From NCBI RefSeq assembly GCF_038050405.1, contig NZ_CP150901.1, forward strand, positions 2,356,001 through 2,420,000: 64,000 nucleotides of DNA. Direction: 5' to 3'. The notes under the pieces were generated by a model. The model had not been told where the DNA came from, did no database searches, and worked only from the letters and a program-made list of their open reading frames with translations. Numbering within the stretch: the stretch's first letter is position 1; the number at the start of each line of letters is the position of its first letter. Position numbers and translations under genes: made by a program. This document shows positions 18,858 through 27,053 of the stretch, in pieces. The DNA is from Paraburkholderia sp. IMGN_8 (lineage in GTDB: Bacteria; Pseudomonadota; Gammaproteobacteria; Burkholderiales; Burkholderiaceae).

Positions 18858-20330
18858 ATGGCACGTACTTTTGAAGTGAGCGAGCTGATTCGCTCCGACA
18901 ATTTCATCGACGGACACTGGACGCCGGCTCAAGAAGGCGCACGCTTTGCCGTCACCGATCCGGCCACCGGCAAGACGATCGCCCAGGCCGCAGACAGCAG
19001 CCCGGCCGACGCGCGCGCCGCCACCGATGCCGCTGCCCGCGCTCTGCCGGCGTGGCGCGCATTGCTGCCGAAAGAACGCGCGGCGGTGCTGCACCGCTGG
19101 CATGCGCTGATCGTCGCGAATCAGGAAGCGCTCGGCGCGCTGATCTCGCTCGAACAGGGCAAGCCGCTTGCCGAAGGCAAAGGCGAAGTGGCGTATGGCG
19201 CATCGTACGTCGCCTGGTTCGCTGACGAGGCCACCCGCATTTACGGCGATCTGATTCCGCAGCAGCAGCGCGGCAAGCGCATGACGGCCGTGAAGGAGCC
19301 GATCGGTATCGTCGCGGCGATTACGCCGTGGAACTTCCCGCTTGCGATGATCGCGCGCAAGATCGCCCCGGCGCTCGCCGCCGGTTGCACGGTGATCGCC
19401 AAACCCGCTGAAGACACGCCGCTCACCGCCTCGGCGCTGGTCCTGCTCGCACACGAAGCCGGCGTGCCGGCGGGCGTGCTGAACCTGATCACGGCGTCGC
19501 GCGATCACGCGGTTGCGACCGTCGCGGACTGGCTGCACGATGCGCGCGTGCGCAAGATCACCTTCACCGGCTCGACGCCGGTCGGCAAATATCTCGCACG
19601 CGAATCGGCGGAAACGCTCAAGAAACTGTCGCTGGAACTGGGCGGCAATGCGCCCTTCATCGTGTTCGACGACGCGGACCTCGACGCCGCCGTCGCCGGC
19701 CTGCTCGCCGCCAAGTTCCGCAATGGCGGCCAGACCTGCGTGTGTCCGAATCGCGTGTATGTGCAGGCAGGTGTGTATGAGCGTTTTGCCGGTATGCTGG
19801 CCGAGCGCGTCGGTGCGCTGAAGGTCGCGCCCGCCACCGATCCCGCCGCGCAGATCGGCCCGATGATCAACACGCGTGCGCTCGACAAGATCGCCCGCCA
19901 CGTCGACGACGCCGTGTCGCACGGCGCGCGCGTGCTGACCGGCGGCAAGCGCCTGCCCGAACTGGGCGCGCACTATTACGCGCCCACCGTGCTCGCCGAC
20001 GCCACCGCGGACATGCAGTTGAATATCGAAGAGACCTTCGGCCCGATCGTGCCGCTGTTCCGTTTCGACGACGAAGCCGAAGCCGTCCAGGCCGCCAACG
20101 ACACGCCGTTCGGCCTCGCCGCGTACTTCTACAGCGAAAGCGTGAAGCGCATCGACCGCGTGTCGCGCGCACTCGAAACCGGCATCGTCGGTATCAATGA
20201 AGGCGCGGTCGCGAGCGAGGCCGCGCCGTTCGGCGGCGTGAAGGAATCGGGCTACGGACGCGAAGGCTCGAAGTACGGTCTGGACGACTATCTGTCGATC
20301 AAATACCTCTGCCAGGGCAATCTCGAATGA
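18858..20330 (+). CDS. gabD: NAD(P)-dependent succinate-semialdehyde dehydrogenase family protein
   Basis: A 490-aa ALDH with Asn159 in TPWNFPLAM, Glu260 in SLELGGNAPF and the nucleophile Cys294 in NGGQTCVCPN. The second Cys two residues on (CVC) is the redox-switch pair seen in GabD enzymes. GabD converts succinate semialdehyde to succinate. It lies downstream of dmlA and overlaps the following aspartoacylase-family gene by 4 bases (ATGA), so the three are co-transcribed. In this setting it may instead oxidise a related semialdehyde such as malonate or hydroxyglutarate-type semialdehyde; that is speculation. Confidence 0.88.
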   Translation: MARTFEVSELIRSDNFIDGHWTPAQEGARFAVTDPATGKTIAQAADSSPADARAATDAAARALPAWRALLPKERAAVLHRWHALIVANQEALGALISLEQGKPLAEGKGEVAYGASYVAWFADEATRIYGDLIPQQQRGKRMTAVKEPIGIVAAITPWNFPLAMIARKIAPALAAGCTVIAKPAEDTPLTASALVLLAHEAGVPAGVLNLITASRDHAVATVADWLHDARVRKITFTGSTPVGKYLARESAETLKKLSLELGGNAPFIVFDDADLDAAVAGLLAAKFRNGGQTCVCPNRVYVQAGVYERFAGMLAERVGALKVAPATDPAAQIGPMINTRALDKIARHVDDAVSHGARVLTGGKRLPELGAHYYAPTVLADATADMQLNIEETFGPIVPLFRFDDEAEAVQAANDTPFGLAAYFYSESVKRIDRVSRALETGIVGINEGAVASEAAPFGGVKESGYGREGSKYGLDDYLSIKYLCQGNLE

Positions 20331-21316
20331 GCACCGGAATGAGCACCGAGGCCTATCCCATCGAAGTCGAATTCCCCGATATTTCGGCGCATGAACACTC
20401 GCCGTCCGGCATTGCCTACGTCCATACGTTCGACTCGGGCGCGCCGGGACCGCATGTGATGATCAACGCGCTGACGCACGGCAACGAAGTGTGCGGCGCG
20501 ATCGTGGTGGACGAATTGCTGCGCCGCGGTTTGAGGCCGCGGCGCGGACGCTTGACGCTTGCCTTTGCGAACGTCGCCGCGTATCGCAGCTTCGATCCTG
20601 CGAAACCCGACGCGGCCCGTTTCGTCGACCAGGACTTCAATCGCGTGTGGACCGCCGCGGTGCTCGACGATACGTCGCGCACGTCCAGCGAACTGGCCCG
20701 CGCGCGGGAAATGCGGCCGGTAATCGACAGCGTCGACGCCCTGCTCGACCTTCATTCGATGCACGAGAAAAGCGCGCCGCTGATCGTCTCGGGACCATTG
20801 CAGAAAGGAATCGACCTTGCGGTCAGGCTCGGCACGCCTGCCACCGTGATCTGCGACGAGGGTCATCCGGAAGGACGGCGGATGCGCGATTACGAAGGGT
20901 TCGGTGAGCCGGACAGCTCGAAAAACGCGCTGCTGATCGAGTGCGGCCAGCACTGGGAACAGAGCGCGGTTGCGGTGGCGCGCGATACGACCGCGCGCTT
21001 TCTTCTGCTGGCGGGCGTGGTCGACGAGGCGGATCTGCCGGCCGGCTGGATTGCACCGCTGCCGCCCGGTCAACACGTCGTGCGGGTGACACAACCGGTG
21101 GTGGCCGAGAGCATGGATTTTCGTTTTGCGGCGCCCTACACCGGGCTGGAAATTTTTCCGCAAGCCGGCGCCGTGATCGGCTGGTCGAACGGCGCACCCG
21201 TGCTCACGCCTTACGACAACTGCATGCTCGTGATGCCCTCGCTGCGGCAACTGCGTCCCGGCGTCACCGTCGTGCGGCTGGGCAAGGTCGAACGAACCAT
21301 CACAAACAGCCGGTGA
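20327..21316 (+). CDS. Succinylglutamate desuccinylase / aspartoacylase family protein
   Basis: A 329-aa zinc-dependent carboxypeptidase-like protein. Zinc ligands are visible as His51 and Glu54 in THGNEVCG and His143 in LLDLHSMHE; a Glu in LLIECGQHWE is the likely base. Such enzymes hydrolyse an N-acyl amino acid. The start overlaps the stop of gabD by 4 bases; a second in-frame ATG lies 4 codons on. Acyl donor and acceptor are unknown, but a semialdehyde dehydrogenase and an amidohydrolase in one transcript suggest breakdown of an N-acylated amino acid or lactam-like compound. Confidence 0.85.
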   Translation: MSTGMSTEAYPIEVEFPDISAHEHSPSGIAYVHTFDSGAPGPHVMINALTHGNEVCGAIVVDELLRRGLRPRRGRLTLAFANVAAYRSFDPAKPDAARFVDQDFNRVWTAAVLDDTSRTSSELARAREMRPVIDSVDALLDLHSMHEKSAPLIVSGPLQKGIDLAVRLGTPATVICDEGHPEGRRMRDYEGFGEPDSSKNALLIECGQHWEQSAVAVARDTTARFLLLAGVVDEADLPAGWIAPLPPGQHVVRVTQPVVAESMDFRFAAPYTGLEIFPQAGAVIGWSNGAPVLTPYDNCMLVMPSLRQLRPGVTVVRLGKVERTITNSR

Positions 21317-21350
21317 GCTGACTCCCGCACATTCAAAAGGTAACGTGAGC

Positions 21351-21695
21351 ATGAAGGTTCAACACATCAAACAAAGCGTGAATCTGCAGAACCTCGAGGA
21401 TTGGGGCACAGCAGGACTGCCCGGCACGACGCCGATTAAGGTGTCGGGCGTGCAACGAGTGATCAAGGGCAGCGAATCCATCGACACCGGTATTTTCGAG
21501 TGCACGGCGGGCACCTACCGCCGTTCAGTGAAGCAGGCCGAAGTGATGCACTTCCTCGCGGGCCGTGGACGGTTCACGCCTGATAACGAAGAGACCGTGC
21601 ACTTTGAAAGTGGCGACACGTTGTTCTTCGAAGCCAACACGGAAGGGCTTTGGGAAGTCGAAGAGACCATGCGCAAGGTCTACGTGATTTTTTGA
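21351..21695 (+). CDS. Cupin domain protein, 114 aa
   Basis: A small single-domain cupin of the DUF861 (ethanolamine utilisation-like) kind: YRRSVKQAEVMHFLAGRGRF and HFESGDTLFFEANTEGLWEVEETMRKVYVIF. The second motif has the usual G-D-x-x-x-x-x-x-G-x-x-x-W form. An in-frame GTG lies 2 codons upstream, and AAAGG serves either start. It probably closes the dmlA-gabD-aspartoacylase transcript. Members of this group are often found with amino-acid breakdown genes; the ligand is unknown. Confidence 0.8.
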   Translation: MKVQHIKQSVNLQNLEDWGTAGLPGTTPIKVSGVQRVIKGSESIDTGIFECTAGTYRRSVKQAEVMHFLAGRGRFTPDNEETVHFESGDTLFFEANTEGLWEVEETMRKVYVIF

Positions 21696-21701
21696 AACCG
21701 G

Positions 21702-21745
21702 GGCAGACGCGGTGTGCACGAGCCAGCACGCGCCGCGCCTGCCCA
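21702..21745. terminator. Long hairpin between convergent genes
   Basis: GGGCAGACGCGG (21702-21713) pairs with CCGCGCCTGCCC (21734-21745) at 11 of 12 positions. It lies between the stop of the cupin gene and the stop of the hydrolase gene, which converge. No strong T-run is present, so it may terminate both transcripts weakly or with Rho. Confidence 0.5.
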
Positions 21746-21754
21746 CATGACTTA

Positions 21755-22573
21755 CTAGCCCAGAAACGCCAGCAGATCGGCGTTCACCTTATCCGCCTCG
21801 ACCGTGCACATACCGTGCTGGCCACCCGGATAGACCTTCAGTGTCGCGTTCTTCACAATCGTTGCGGTCTTGCGGCCCGCCGCGTCGATCGGCACGATCT
21901 GGTCGTCGTCGCCGTGCAGCACCAGCGTCGGCACGTCGATCTTCTTCAGATCTTCCGTATAGTCGACTGCGGAGAACTGCTCGATGCAGTCGTATAGCCC
22001 TTTGATCGAGCCGGCCATGCCCTGTGCCCAGAACGAATCGATCACGCCTTGCGACACTTTCGCATTCGGGCGGTTGTAGCCGTAGAACGGCAGCGCCAGG
22101 TCCTTGAAAAACTGCGAGCGGTCGTCCACAACACCCTTGCGGATGCCGTCGAACACTTCGATCGGCAAGCCACCGGGGTTCGCCTCGGTCTTGAGCATCA
22201 GCGGCGGCACGGCGCCGATCAGCACGGCTTTCGCAACGCGCTTCGTGCCGTGACGGCCGATGTAATGCGCGACTTCGCCGCCGCCTGTCGAATGGCCGAC
22301 CAGCGTTGCGTCCTTCAGGTCGAGATGCTCGATCAGCGCGGCCAGATCGTCAGCGTAAGTATCCATGTCGTTGCCGTCCCACGGCTGGCTCGAACGGCCA
22401 TGGCCGCGCCGGTCGTGCGCGATCACGCGAAAACCCTTGCTGCCGAGGAACAGCATCTGGGCATCCCAGGCGTCCGCTGACAACGGCCAGCCATGCGAGA
22501 AGACGACCGGACGGCCGCTGCCCCAGTCCTTGTAGAAAATCTGCGTACCGTCTTTCGTGGTGATCGTGCTCAT
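21755..22573 (-). CDS. Alpha/beta hydrolase, non-heme chloroperoxidase/arylesterase type
   Basis: A 272-aa hydrolase. The catalytic triad is visible: Ser95 in LVGHSTGG, Asp in HGDDDQIVP (about residue 224) and His253 in PGGQHGMC. The oxyanion-hole motif is FSHGWPL (about residues 25-31). The family hydrolyses esters and, with organic acids and peroxide, can halogenate (non-heme chloroperoxidase). Length and motifs are normal. It converges with the dmlA unit and has its own promoter region on the far side. Confidence 0.9.
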   Translation of the reverse strand: MSTITTKDGTQIFYKDWGSGRPVVFSHGWPLSADAWDAQMLFLGSKGFRVIAHDRRGHGRSSQPWDGNDMDTYADDLAALIEHLDLKDATLVGHSTGGGEVAHYIGRHGTKRVAKAVLIGAVPPLMLKTEANPGGLPIEVFDGIRKGVVDDRSQFFKDLALPFYGYNRPNAKVSQGVIDSFWAQGMAGSIKGLYDCIEQFSAVDYTEDLKKIDVPTLVLHGDDDQIVPIDAAGRKTATIVKNATLKVYPGGQHGMCTVEADKVNADLLAFLG

Positions 22574-23152
22574 CTTTCGACTCCTGTTGGGGTGAAGTCT
22601 GCCGTCACCGGCAGGTGGATGAAGCGTGCCCTTTCAAACCCATTCGCGCGACTCAAGCAGGCTGCCCGGCGCGGATCGCACACGTTGCGATATTCGTCGC
22701 ATGGTAGAAGCAAACGATCCGCTTGGCGAACTAACAGGCTAGTAGAAAATCGCCAGCGGCGGCGTTATTGTTCAGGCGAACACACAGTGGTGCCGACGCC
22801 GTCGTAACCGTTCATCGCGGTCCTGCTCCCGCCCTCTTCCCGTCGTTCGATTCGCGAACCACGACGCAAAGCGGGCGCGAACCACGTTGTTGCAGCGCGG
22901 TCGATTGACGCAGTCGGCACTTCAAACAGTGAGAATGAGCGCAAGCACGCAATCAGGAAAACTTGATGCCCATCAACGCTTTAGCGTCTCAAAATTCAGA
23001 CTCAGCACAAAACAACGCGGTTTTTTGACGCACGTCGCGCCGCAGCAAAAAGTTCTGCCATCCCCTACTCTTGTGCCATCTGCCCAGCGCAGTGCGCATC
23101 GACAACGGTCGACGCGCGTAGTCCGCCCTCGGGCATCACGCACTTCACGCTT
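22574..23152. other. Intergenic region upstream of the quinol oxidase genes
   Basis: A 579-base divergent region. It holds the FNR/ANR box at 22963-22976 and an AT-richer patch (22975-23060) suited to a promoter for cydA. I see no credible gene in it; the open frame running into cydA has no family resemblance. Confidence 0.6.
22963..22976. promoter_or_regulatory. FNR/ANR binding box upstream of cydAB
   Basis: TTGATGCCCATCAA matches the FNR/ANR consensus TTGAT-N4-ATCAA at every defined position. It lies 176 bases upstream of the cydA start. FNR-type proteins bind such sites when oxygen is low, so the oxidase is probably induced under oxygen limitation. Activation or repression cannot be decided without the transcription start. 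Confidence 0.75.
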
Positions 23153-24565
23153 ATGAACTCCGCACTCACGGCATTCGATCTCGCTCGCATTCAGTTTGCG
23201 TTCACCGTCTCGTTTCATATCGTTTTTCCGGCGCTGAGCATCGGCCTCGCCAGCTTCATCGCCGTGCTCGAATGGCGCTGGCTCAAAACCGGCAAGGCGT
23301 ACTACAAAGATCTTTGCCTGTTCTGGTCGAAGATCTTCGCAGTCGCCTTCGGTATGGGCGTTGTCTCCGGCGTCGTGATGAGCTATCAGTTCGGCACCAA
23401 CTGGTCGGGCTTCTCCAGTTTTGCCGGTCCTATCACGGGGCCGCTTCTGATGTACGAGGTGATGACCGCGTTCTTCCTCGAAGCGGGTTTCCTCGGCATC
23501 ATGCTGTTCGGCTGGCAGCGCGTGAGTCCGCGCGCTCACTTCGGCGCGACGTTGATGGTGGCGATCGGCACGCTGATCTCGACCTTCTGGATCCTCGCCT
23601 CGAATAGCTGGATGCAGACGCCGCAAGGCTTCGAAGTCGTGAACGGCCAGGTCGTGCCGCTCGACTGGTTCAAGATCGTCTTCAATCCGTCGTTCCCGTA
23701 CCGGCTTGCGCATATGGCGATGGCGGCATTCATCGTCGCGGGGCTGGTGGTGTCGGCGGTGGGCGCGTGGCATCTGTTGCGCGGACGGCGCGACCCGGCA
23801 GTCAGGAAGATGTTCTCGATGGCGCTCTGGCTGCTGCTGATCCTCACGCCGGTCCAGGCGTTCGTCGGCGATCAGCACGGTTTGAACACGCGCAAGTATC
23901 AGCCGGCCAAGATCGCCGCGATCGAAGGTCTGTGGGAAACCGAGAAAGGCGGCACCGCGCTGAATCTGTTCGGCATTCCGGACATGCAGGCGGAAACGAC
24001 GCGCTATGCGGTGTCGATCCCGCACCTCGGCAGCCTGATCCTCACGCATAGCTGGGATGGCGAGATTCGCGGCCTGAAGGAATTCGCGCCGCAAGACCGG
24101 CCGAACTCGACCGTGGTGTTCTGGAGTTTCCGCATCATGGCCGGGCTTGGCGTGCTGATGATTCTGATGTCGGTGACCGCGTGGGTGCTGCGCCGTGGCG
24201 ACCGGCTGTTCGAGGCGAAGTGGTTCCAGCGGCTCGCTGTCGCGATGGGACCGACCGGTTTCATCACGCTGCTGGCCGGCTGGGTCACCACTGAGGCAGG
24301 CCGTCAGCCGTGGGTGGTGTACGGCGTGATGCGCACCTCGCAGGCCGTGTCGCCGCTCACCACGCAACAGGTCGGCATCTCGCTCATGGCGTTCGTGGTC
24401 GTCTACTTCCTGGTGTTCGGCACCGGCATCTATTACATGCTCAAGCTGATGCGCTCGGGTCCGGCGCTGCCGGGGCAGACGCCGCATGGCGTGCCGGAAC
24501 ACTCGCCGGATCACACCGCGCGCCGCCCGCTGTCCGCCGCCGATCGACTGATCGACGCCGCCTGA
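23153..24565 (+). CDS. cydA: Cytochrome bd-type quinol oxidase subunit I (cyanide-insensitive, short Q-loop type)
   Basis: A 470-aa membrane protein with about nine helices. Haem ligands and quinol-site residues of subunit I are present, including His in FTVSFHIVFPALSIG, Met in MSYQFGTNWSGF-type motifs, and the GWVTTEAGRQPWVVYG segment. The protein is shorter than E. coli CydA in the loop between helices VI and VII, which is the CIO/short-Q-loop type. It oxidises quinol and reduces oxygen to water without pumping protons. cydB follows after 47 bases. The preceding FNR box fits low-oxygen control. Confidence 0.92.
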   Translation: MNSALTAFDLARIQFAFTVSFHIVFPALSIGLASFIAVLEWRWLKTGKAYYKDLCLFWSKIFAVAFGMGVVSGVVMSYQFGTNWSGFSSFAGPITGPLLMYEVMTAFFLEAGFLGIMLFGWQRVSPRAHFGATLMVAIGTLISTFWILASNSWMQTPQGFEVVNGQVVPLDWFKIVFNPSFPYRLAHMAMAAFIVAGLVVSAVGAWHLLRGRRDPAVRKMFSMALWLLLILTPVQAFVGDQHGLNTRKYQPAKIAAIEGLWETEKGGTALNLFGIPDMQAETTRYAVSIPHLGSLILTHSWDGEIRGLKEFAPQDRPNSTVVFWSFRIMAGLGVLMILMSVTAWVLRRGDRLFEAKWFQRLAVAMGPTGFITLLAGWVTTEAGRQPWVVYGVMRTSQAVSPLTTQQVGISLMAFVVVYFLVFGTGIYYMLKLMRSGPALPGQTPHGVPEHSPDHTARRPLSAADRLIDAA

Positions 24566-24612
24566 CCGTAACGGCTTCCCTACCCGCTTCACTACTGCTG
24601 ACGAGATAGAAA

Positions 24613-25617
24613 ATGGATGTAACCGTAGTGTGGGCCGCGATCATCGCACTGGGCCTGTTCATGTATGTGGTGCTCGACGGCTTCGATCTGGGCATCGGCA
24701 TCGTGTTTCCGTTCTTCCCTGACGAAAAGGAACGCGACCTGATGATGAACACCGTCGCGCCGGTGTGGGACGGCAACGAAACCTGGCTGGTGCTCGGCGG
24801 CGCGGGGCTATTCGCGGTGTTTCCGGTCGTGTATTCGACCGTGTTGTCCGCGCTCTATCTGCCGCTGATCTTCATGCTCGCGTGCCTGATCTTTCGCGGC
24901 GTGTCGTTCGAGATTCGCGCCAAGGCCAACCGCACGAAGCATATATGGGACCTGGCGTTCATCGGCGGCTCGGCGGGTGCGGCGTTCTTTCAGGGCGTCG
25001 TGCTGGGCGCATTCCTGCAAGGCATTCCAGTGGTCGACGGCGCCTATGCCGGCGACGCCTTCGGCTGGCTCACGCCGTTCAGTCTGCTGACAGGTCTGGG
25101 TCTGATCGTCACCTATGCGCTGCTCGGCTGCTGCTGGCTGGTCGCGAAGACCGAAGGCGATCTGCAACGCCGCCTGCATCGGGTGGTGTGGCCGCTGACG
25201 ATCGTGCTGCTCGGGTTCATCGCGATAGTCAGCCTGTGGACGCCGTTGCAAGATCCGAACATCGCGCAACGCTGGTTCGACGACGGCCTGTTCTACCGCC
25301 TGCTGCCGGTGCCGTTCCTCGTGGCGATCTGCGCGTTCTTCATGCATCGCGCGGTGCGCGAGCGGCATCACAACACGCCGTTCGTGCTGGCATTGGTGCT
25401 GGTGCTGCTCGGCTACCTCGGGCTGCTGGTGAGCTTGTGGCCGTATGCGATTCCATCGAGCATGACGCTCTGGCAAGCGGCAGCGCCGCGCTCGAGCCAG
25501 ATGTTCACGCTGGTCGGCGCGGCGGTGATTCTGCCGATCATCATCGGCTATACGACAATGGGTTATTGGGTATTTCGCGGCAAGGTGCGTCATGGCGACC
25601 AACATCACTATCACTAA
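24613..25617 (+). CDS. cydB: Cytochrome bd-type quinol oxidase subunit II
   Basis: A 334-aa protein with about eight or nine membrane helices, opening MDVTVVWAAIIALGLFMYVVLDGFDLGIG. The LDGFDLGIG motif and the following WDGNETWLVLGG are hallmark CydB sequences. It partners subunit I; together they form the quinol oxidase. The gene follows cydA in one operon and overlaps the start of the small third gene (25592) by 26 bases in a different frame. Confidence 0.93.
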   Translation: MDVTVVWAAIIALGLFMYVVLDGFDLGIGIVFPFFPDEKERDLMMNTVAPVWDGNETWLVLGGAGLFAVFPVVYSTVLSALYLPLIFMLACLIFRGVSFEIRAKANRTKHIWDLAFIGGSAGAAFFQGVVLGAFLQGIPVVDGAYAGDAFGWLTPFSLLTGLGLIVTYALLGCCWLVAKTEGDLQRRLHRVVWPLTIVLLGFIAIVSLWTPLQDPNIAQRWFDDGLFYRLLPVPFLVAICAFFMHRAVRERHHNTPFVLALVLVLLGYLGLLVSLWPYAIPSSMTLWQAAAPRSSQMFTLVGAAVILPIIIGYTTMGYWVFRGKVRHGDQHHYH

Positions 25618-25765
25618 GGGCGGCCGTGCCGCTCGCCAATCTCCCCGCAAACTGCCGGGCTGGTTGTGGTTCATCGCGCTGTGGTGCTTCGGCGTGGCCT
25701 CGGCGATGTCGCTCGGTTATGCGTTCAAGCTTCTGATGAATGCGACGCTTTTCGCTGTCAAATAG
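25592..25765 (+). CDS. DUF2474-type small membrane protein of the quinol oxidase operon, 57 aa
   Basis: This gene overlaps the end of cydB by 26 bases and encodes a 57-aa protein with one membrane helix (WLWFIALWCFGVASAMSLGYAF) preceded by a basic segment (GRAARQSPRKLPG). Position and sequence match the DUF2474 proteins that often follow cioAB/cydAB and, like CydX in E. coli, probably stabilise the oxidase. Overlap with cydB suggests translational coupling. Confidence 0.8.
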   Translation: MATNITITKGGRAARQSPRKLPGWLWFIALWCFGVASAMSLGYAFKLLMNATLFAVK

Positions 25766-26264
25766 ATCCTTGTCTGGCGTGATTTCACCCGCCGCGCATA
25801 ACCTTCGGAATCCTGCATGGACGGCTTAAAAAAACGGGGTATGCGGCTCGTCTACGTAGCAAGCCGGAACCTATGCGCGGGAGACCTGCCTTACCTGGAA
25901 CGCTGGTCCATCGAACCAGCCGGCGATCGTACAAATTGTCAAATAGACACTTAGAGGTCACTTAAGCGGCAACCCGCAAGGCGCGCCGCACCACCGATCG
26001 GCTTATGATCGCGGGGTAGCAAGCGATGACGGGATTCACAGGGAGTAGCCTCCGCCGTCAAGGAGGCTCGCAGCAAAGAAAGGGCCACACGCCGCGGCAT
26101 GACGCAACCCGCGGCGGACTGACGGACGGGTGTGCGACGGGGGTCGCACCATCCGCGCCTGCGTCGGCACAACCACAGCCACAAGCTGAGCGGCTCAATA
26201 GAAGTACAACGAGCAGCACAACGGCGGTAGTCCACAACGCGCAGGCCCGACTCGCGGAGACATC
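25766..26264. other. Gene-free stretch between the oxidase operon and the response regulator
   Basis: A 499-base stretch. A frame of 80 codons (26026-26268) touches the next gene start as ATGA, but its product is an irregular Gln/Ser/Ala/Arg mix without family features, so I do not call it. No clear hairpin terminator or operator was seen; the poly-A patch near 25828 stands out in the GC-rich background. Confidence 0.45.
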
Positions 26265-27011
26265 ATGAAGTTTCTAGTGGCCGACGACCATGAACTGATC
26301 CGGCAAGGCGTCAAGGGGCTGCTGCGCGGGCTCGATCCCGACGCCCAATTCGACGAGGCCGACACCTGGGAAACCCTCGCCGCCGCAGCGCGGCCCGACG
26401 CCGATCACGATCTCGCGATCGTCGATCTGCATATGCCGGGAATGAGCGGCGCCTCATCGCTGGAAGTGCTGTTGAAGGCGAATCCCGCGTTGCCGGTGGT
26501 CGTGCTCTCCGCCGAAGAATCGCCTGACGAAATGCGCGCAGTGCTCGCAGCCGGTGCGCTCGGCTTCGTGCCGAAGCGGCAGCCCGCCAGCGTCATGCTC
26601 AAGGCGATCGAACTGGTGCTGTCAGGCGGTGCATACGTGCCGATGGAAGCGCTCAGCCTGCTGGGCTCGCGCGAGGCACAGACCGAGCCTTTGCATGCCG
26701 AAGTGCCTGCTGAGGCGTCCGCTCAGGCGTCCGGCCAGGCCGGCGCCTCGCTGACCGAACCCATCGTGCAAATCCAGACGCTGCAGCCGCACCAGCAGCA
26801 TTTGCTGGAGAACCTGTCGCCGCGGCAGCAGGACATCATGCGGCTGGTTCATCGCGGCTGGACCAACAAGATGATTGCGCGTGAACTGGGGGTCGCCGAA
26901 GGCACGGTCAAGGTGCATCTGTCGGTGATCTTCCGGGCGCTGGGCGTGCACAACCGCTCGACGGCGATCGCCGTGATCAACGGCTGGCTGGAAGCCGGGA
27001 AAACCCTGTAG
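26265..27011 (+). CDS. NarL/LuxR-type response regulator
   Basis: A 248-aa regulator. The receiver (about 1-120) has VADDHE, phospho-acceptor Asp in IVDLHMPG and Lys in GFVPKRQP. A Gln/Ala-rich linker of about 50 residues separates it from the LuxR HTH (about 183-240, LSPRQQDIMRLVHRGWTNKMIARELGVAEGTVKVHLS). The linker is longer than usual. The gene converges with the hybrid kinase at 27046-28992; the pair probably form one signalling pathway. Confidence 0.92.
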   Translation: MKFLVADDHELIRQGVKGLLRGLDPDAQFDEADTWETLAAAARPDADHDLAIVDLHMPGMSGASSLEVLLKANPALPVVVLSAEESPDEMRAVLAAGALGFVPKRQPASVMLKAIELVLSGGAYVPMEALSLLGSREAQTEPLHAEVPAEASAQASGQAGASLTEPIVQIQTLQPHQQHLLENLSPRQQDIMRLVHRGWTNKMIARELGVAEGTVKVHLSVIFRALGVHNRSTAIAVINGWLEAGKTL

Positions 27012-27024
27012 CGGCACCTGCCGC

Positions 27025-27053
27025 AGTAGGCGGTGTACACGCCGCCTACTTTT
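27025..27053. terminator. Bidirectional intrinsic terminator between regulator and kinase
   Basis: AGTAGGCGG (27025-27033) and CCGCCTACT (27042-27050) form a perfect 9-bp stem around an 8-base loop, followed by TTT. It lies between the stops of the convergent response regulator and hybrid kinase and overlaps the last codons of the kinase gene. Confidence 0.75.

Noticed and set aside
22973..24592. A 539-codon minus-strand open frame opposite cydA
   Set aside because: CydA on the plus strand is unmistakable; the opposite product is Arg/His-rich without domain features.
26026..26268. An 80-codon frame ending as ATGA at the start of the LuxR-type regulator
   Set aside because: The overlap is suggestive, but there is no ribosome site and the product has an irregular composition with no recognisable fold.
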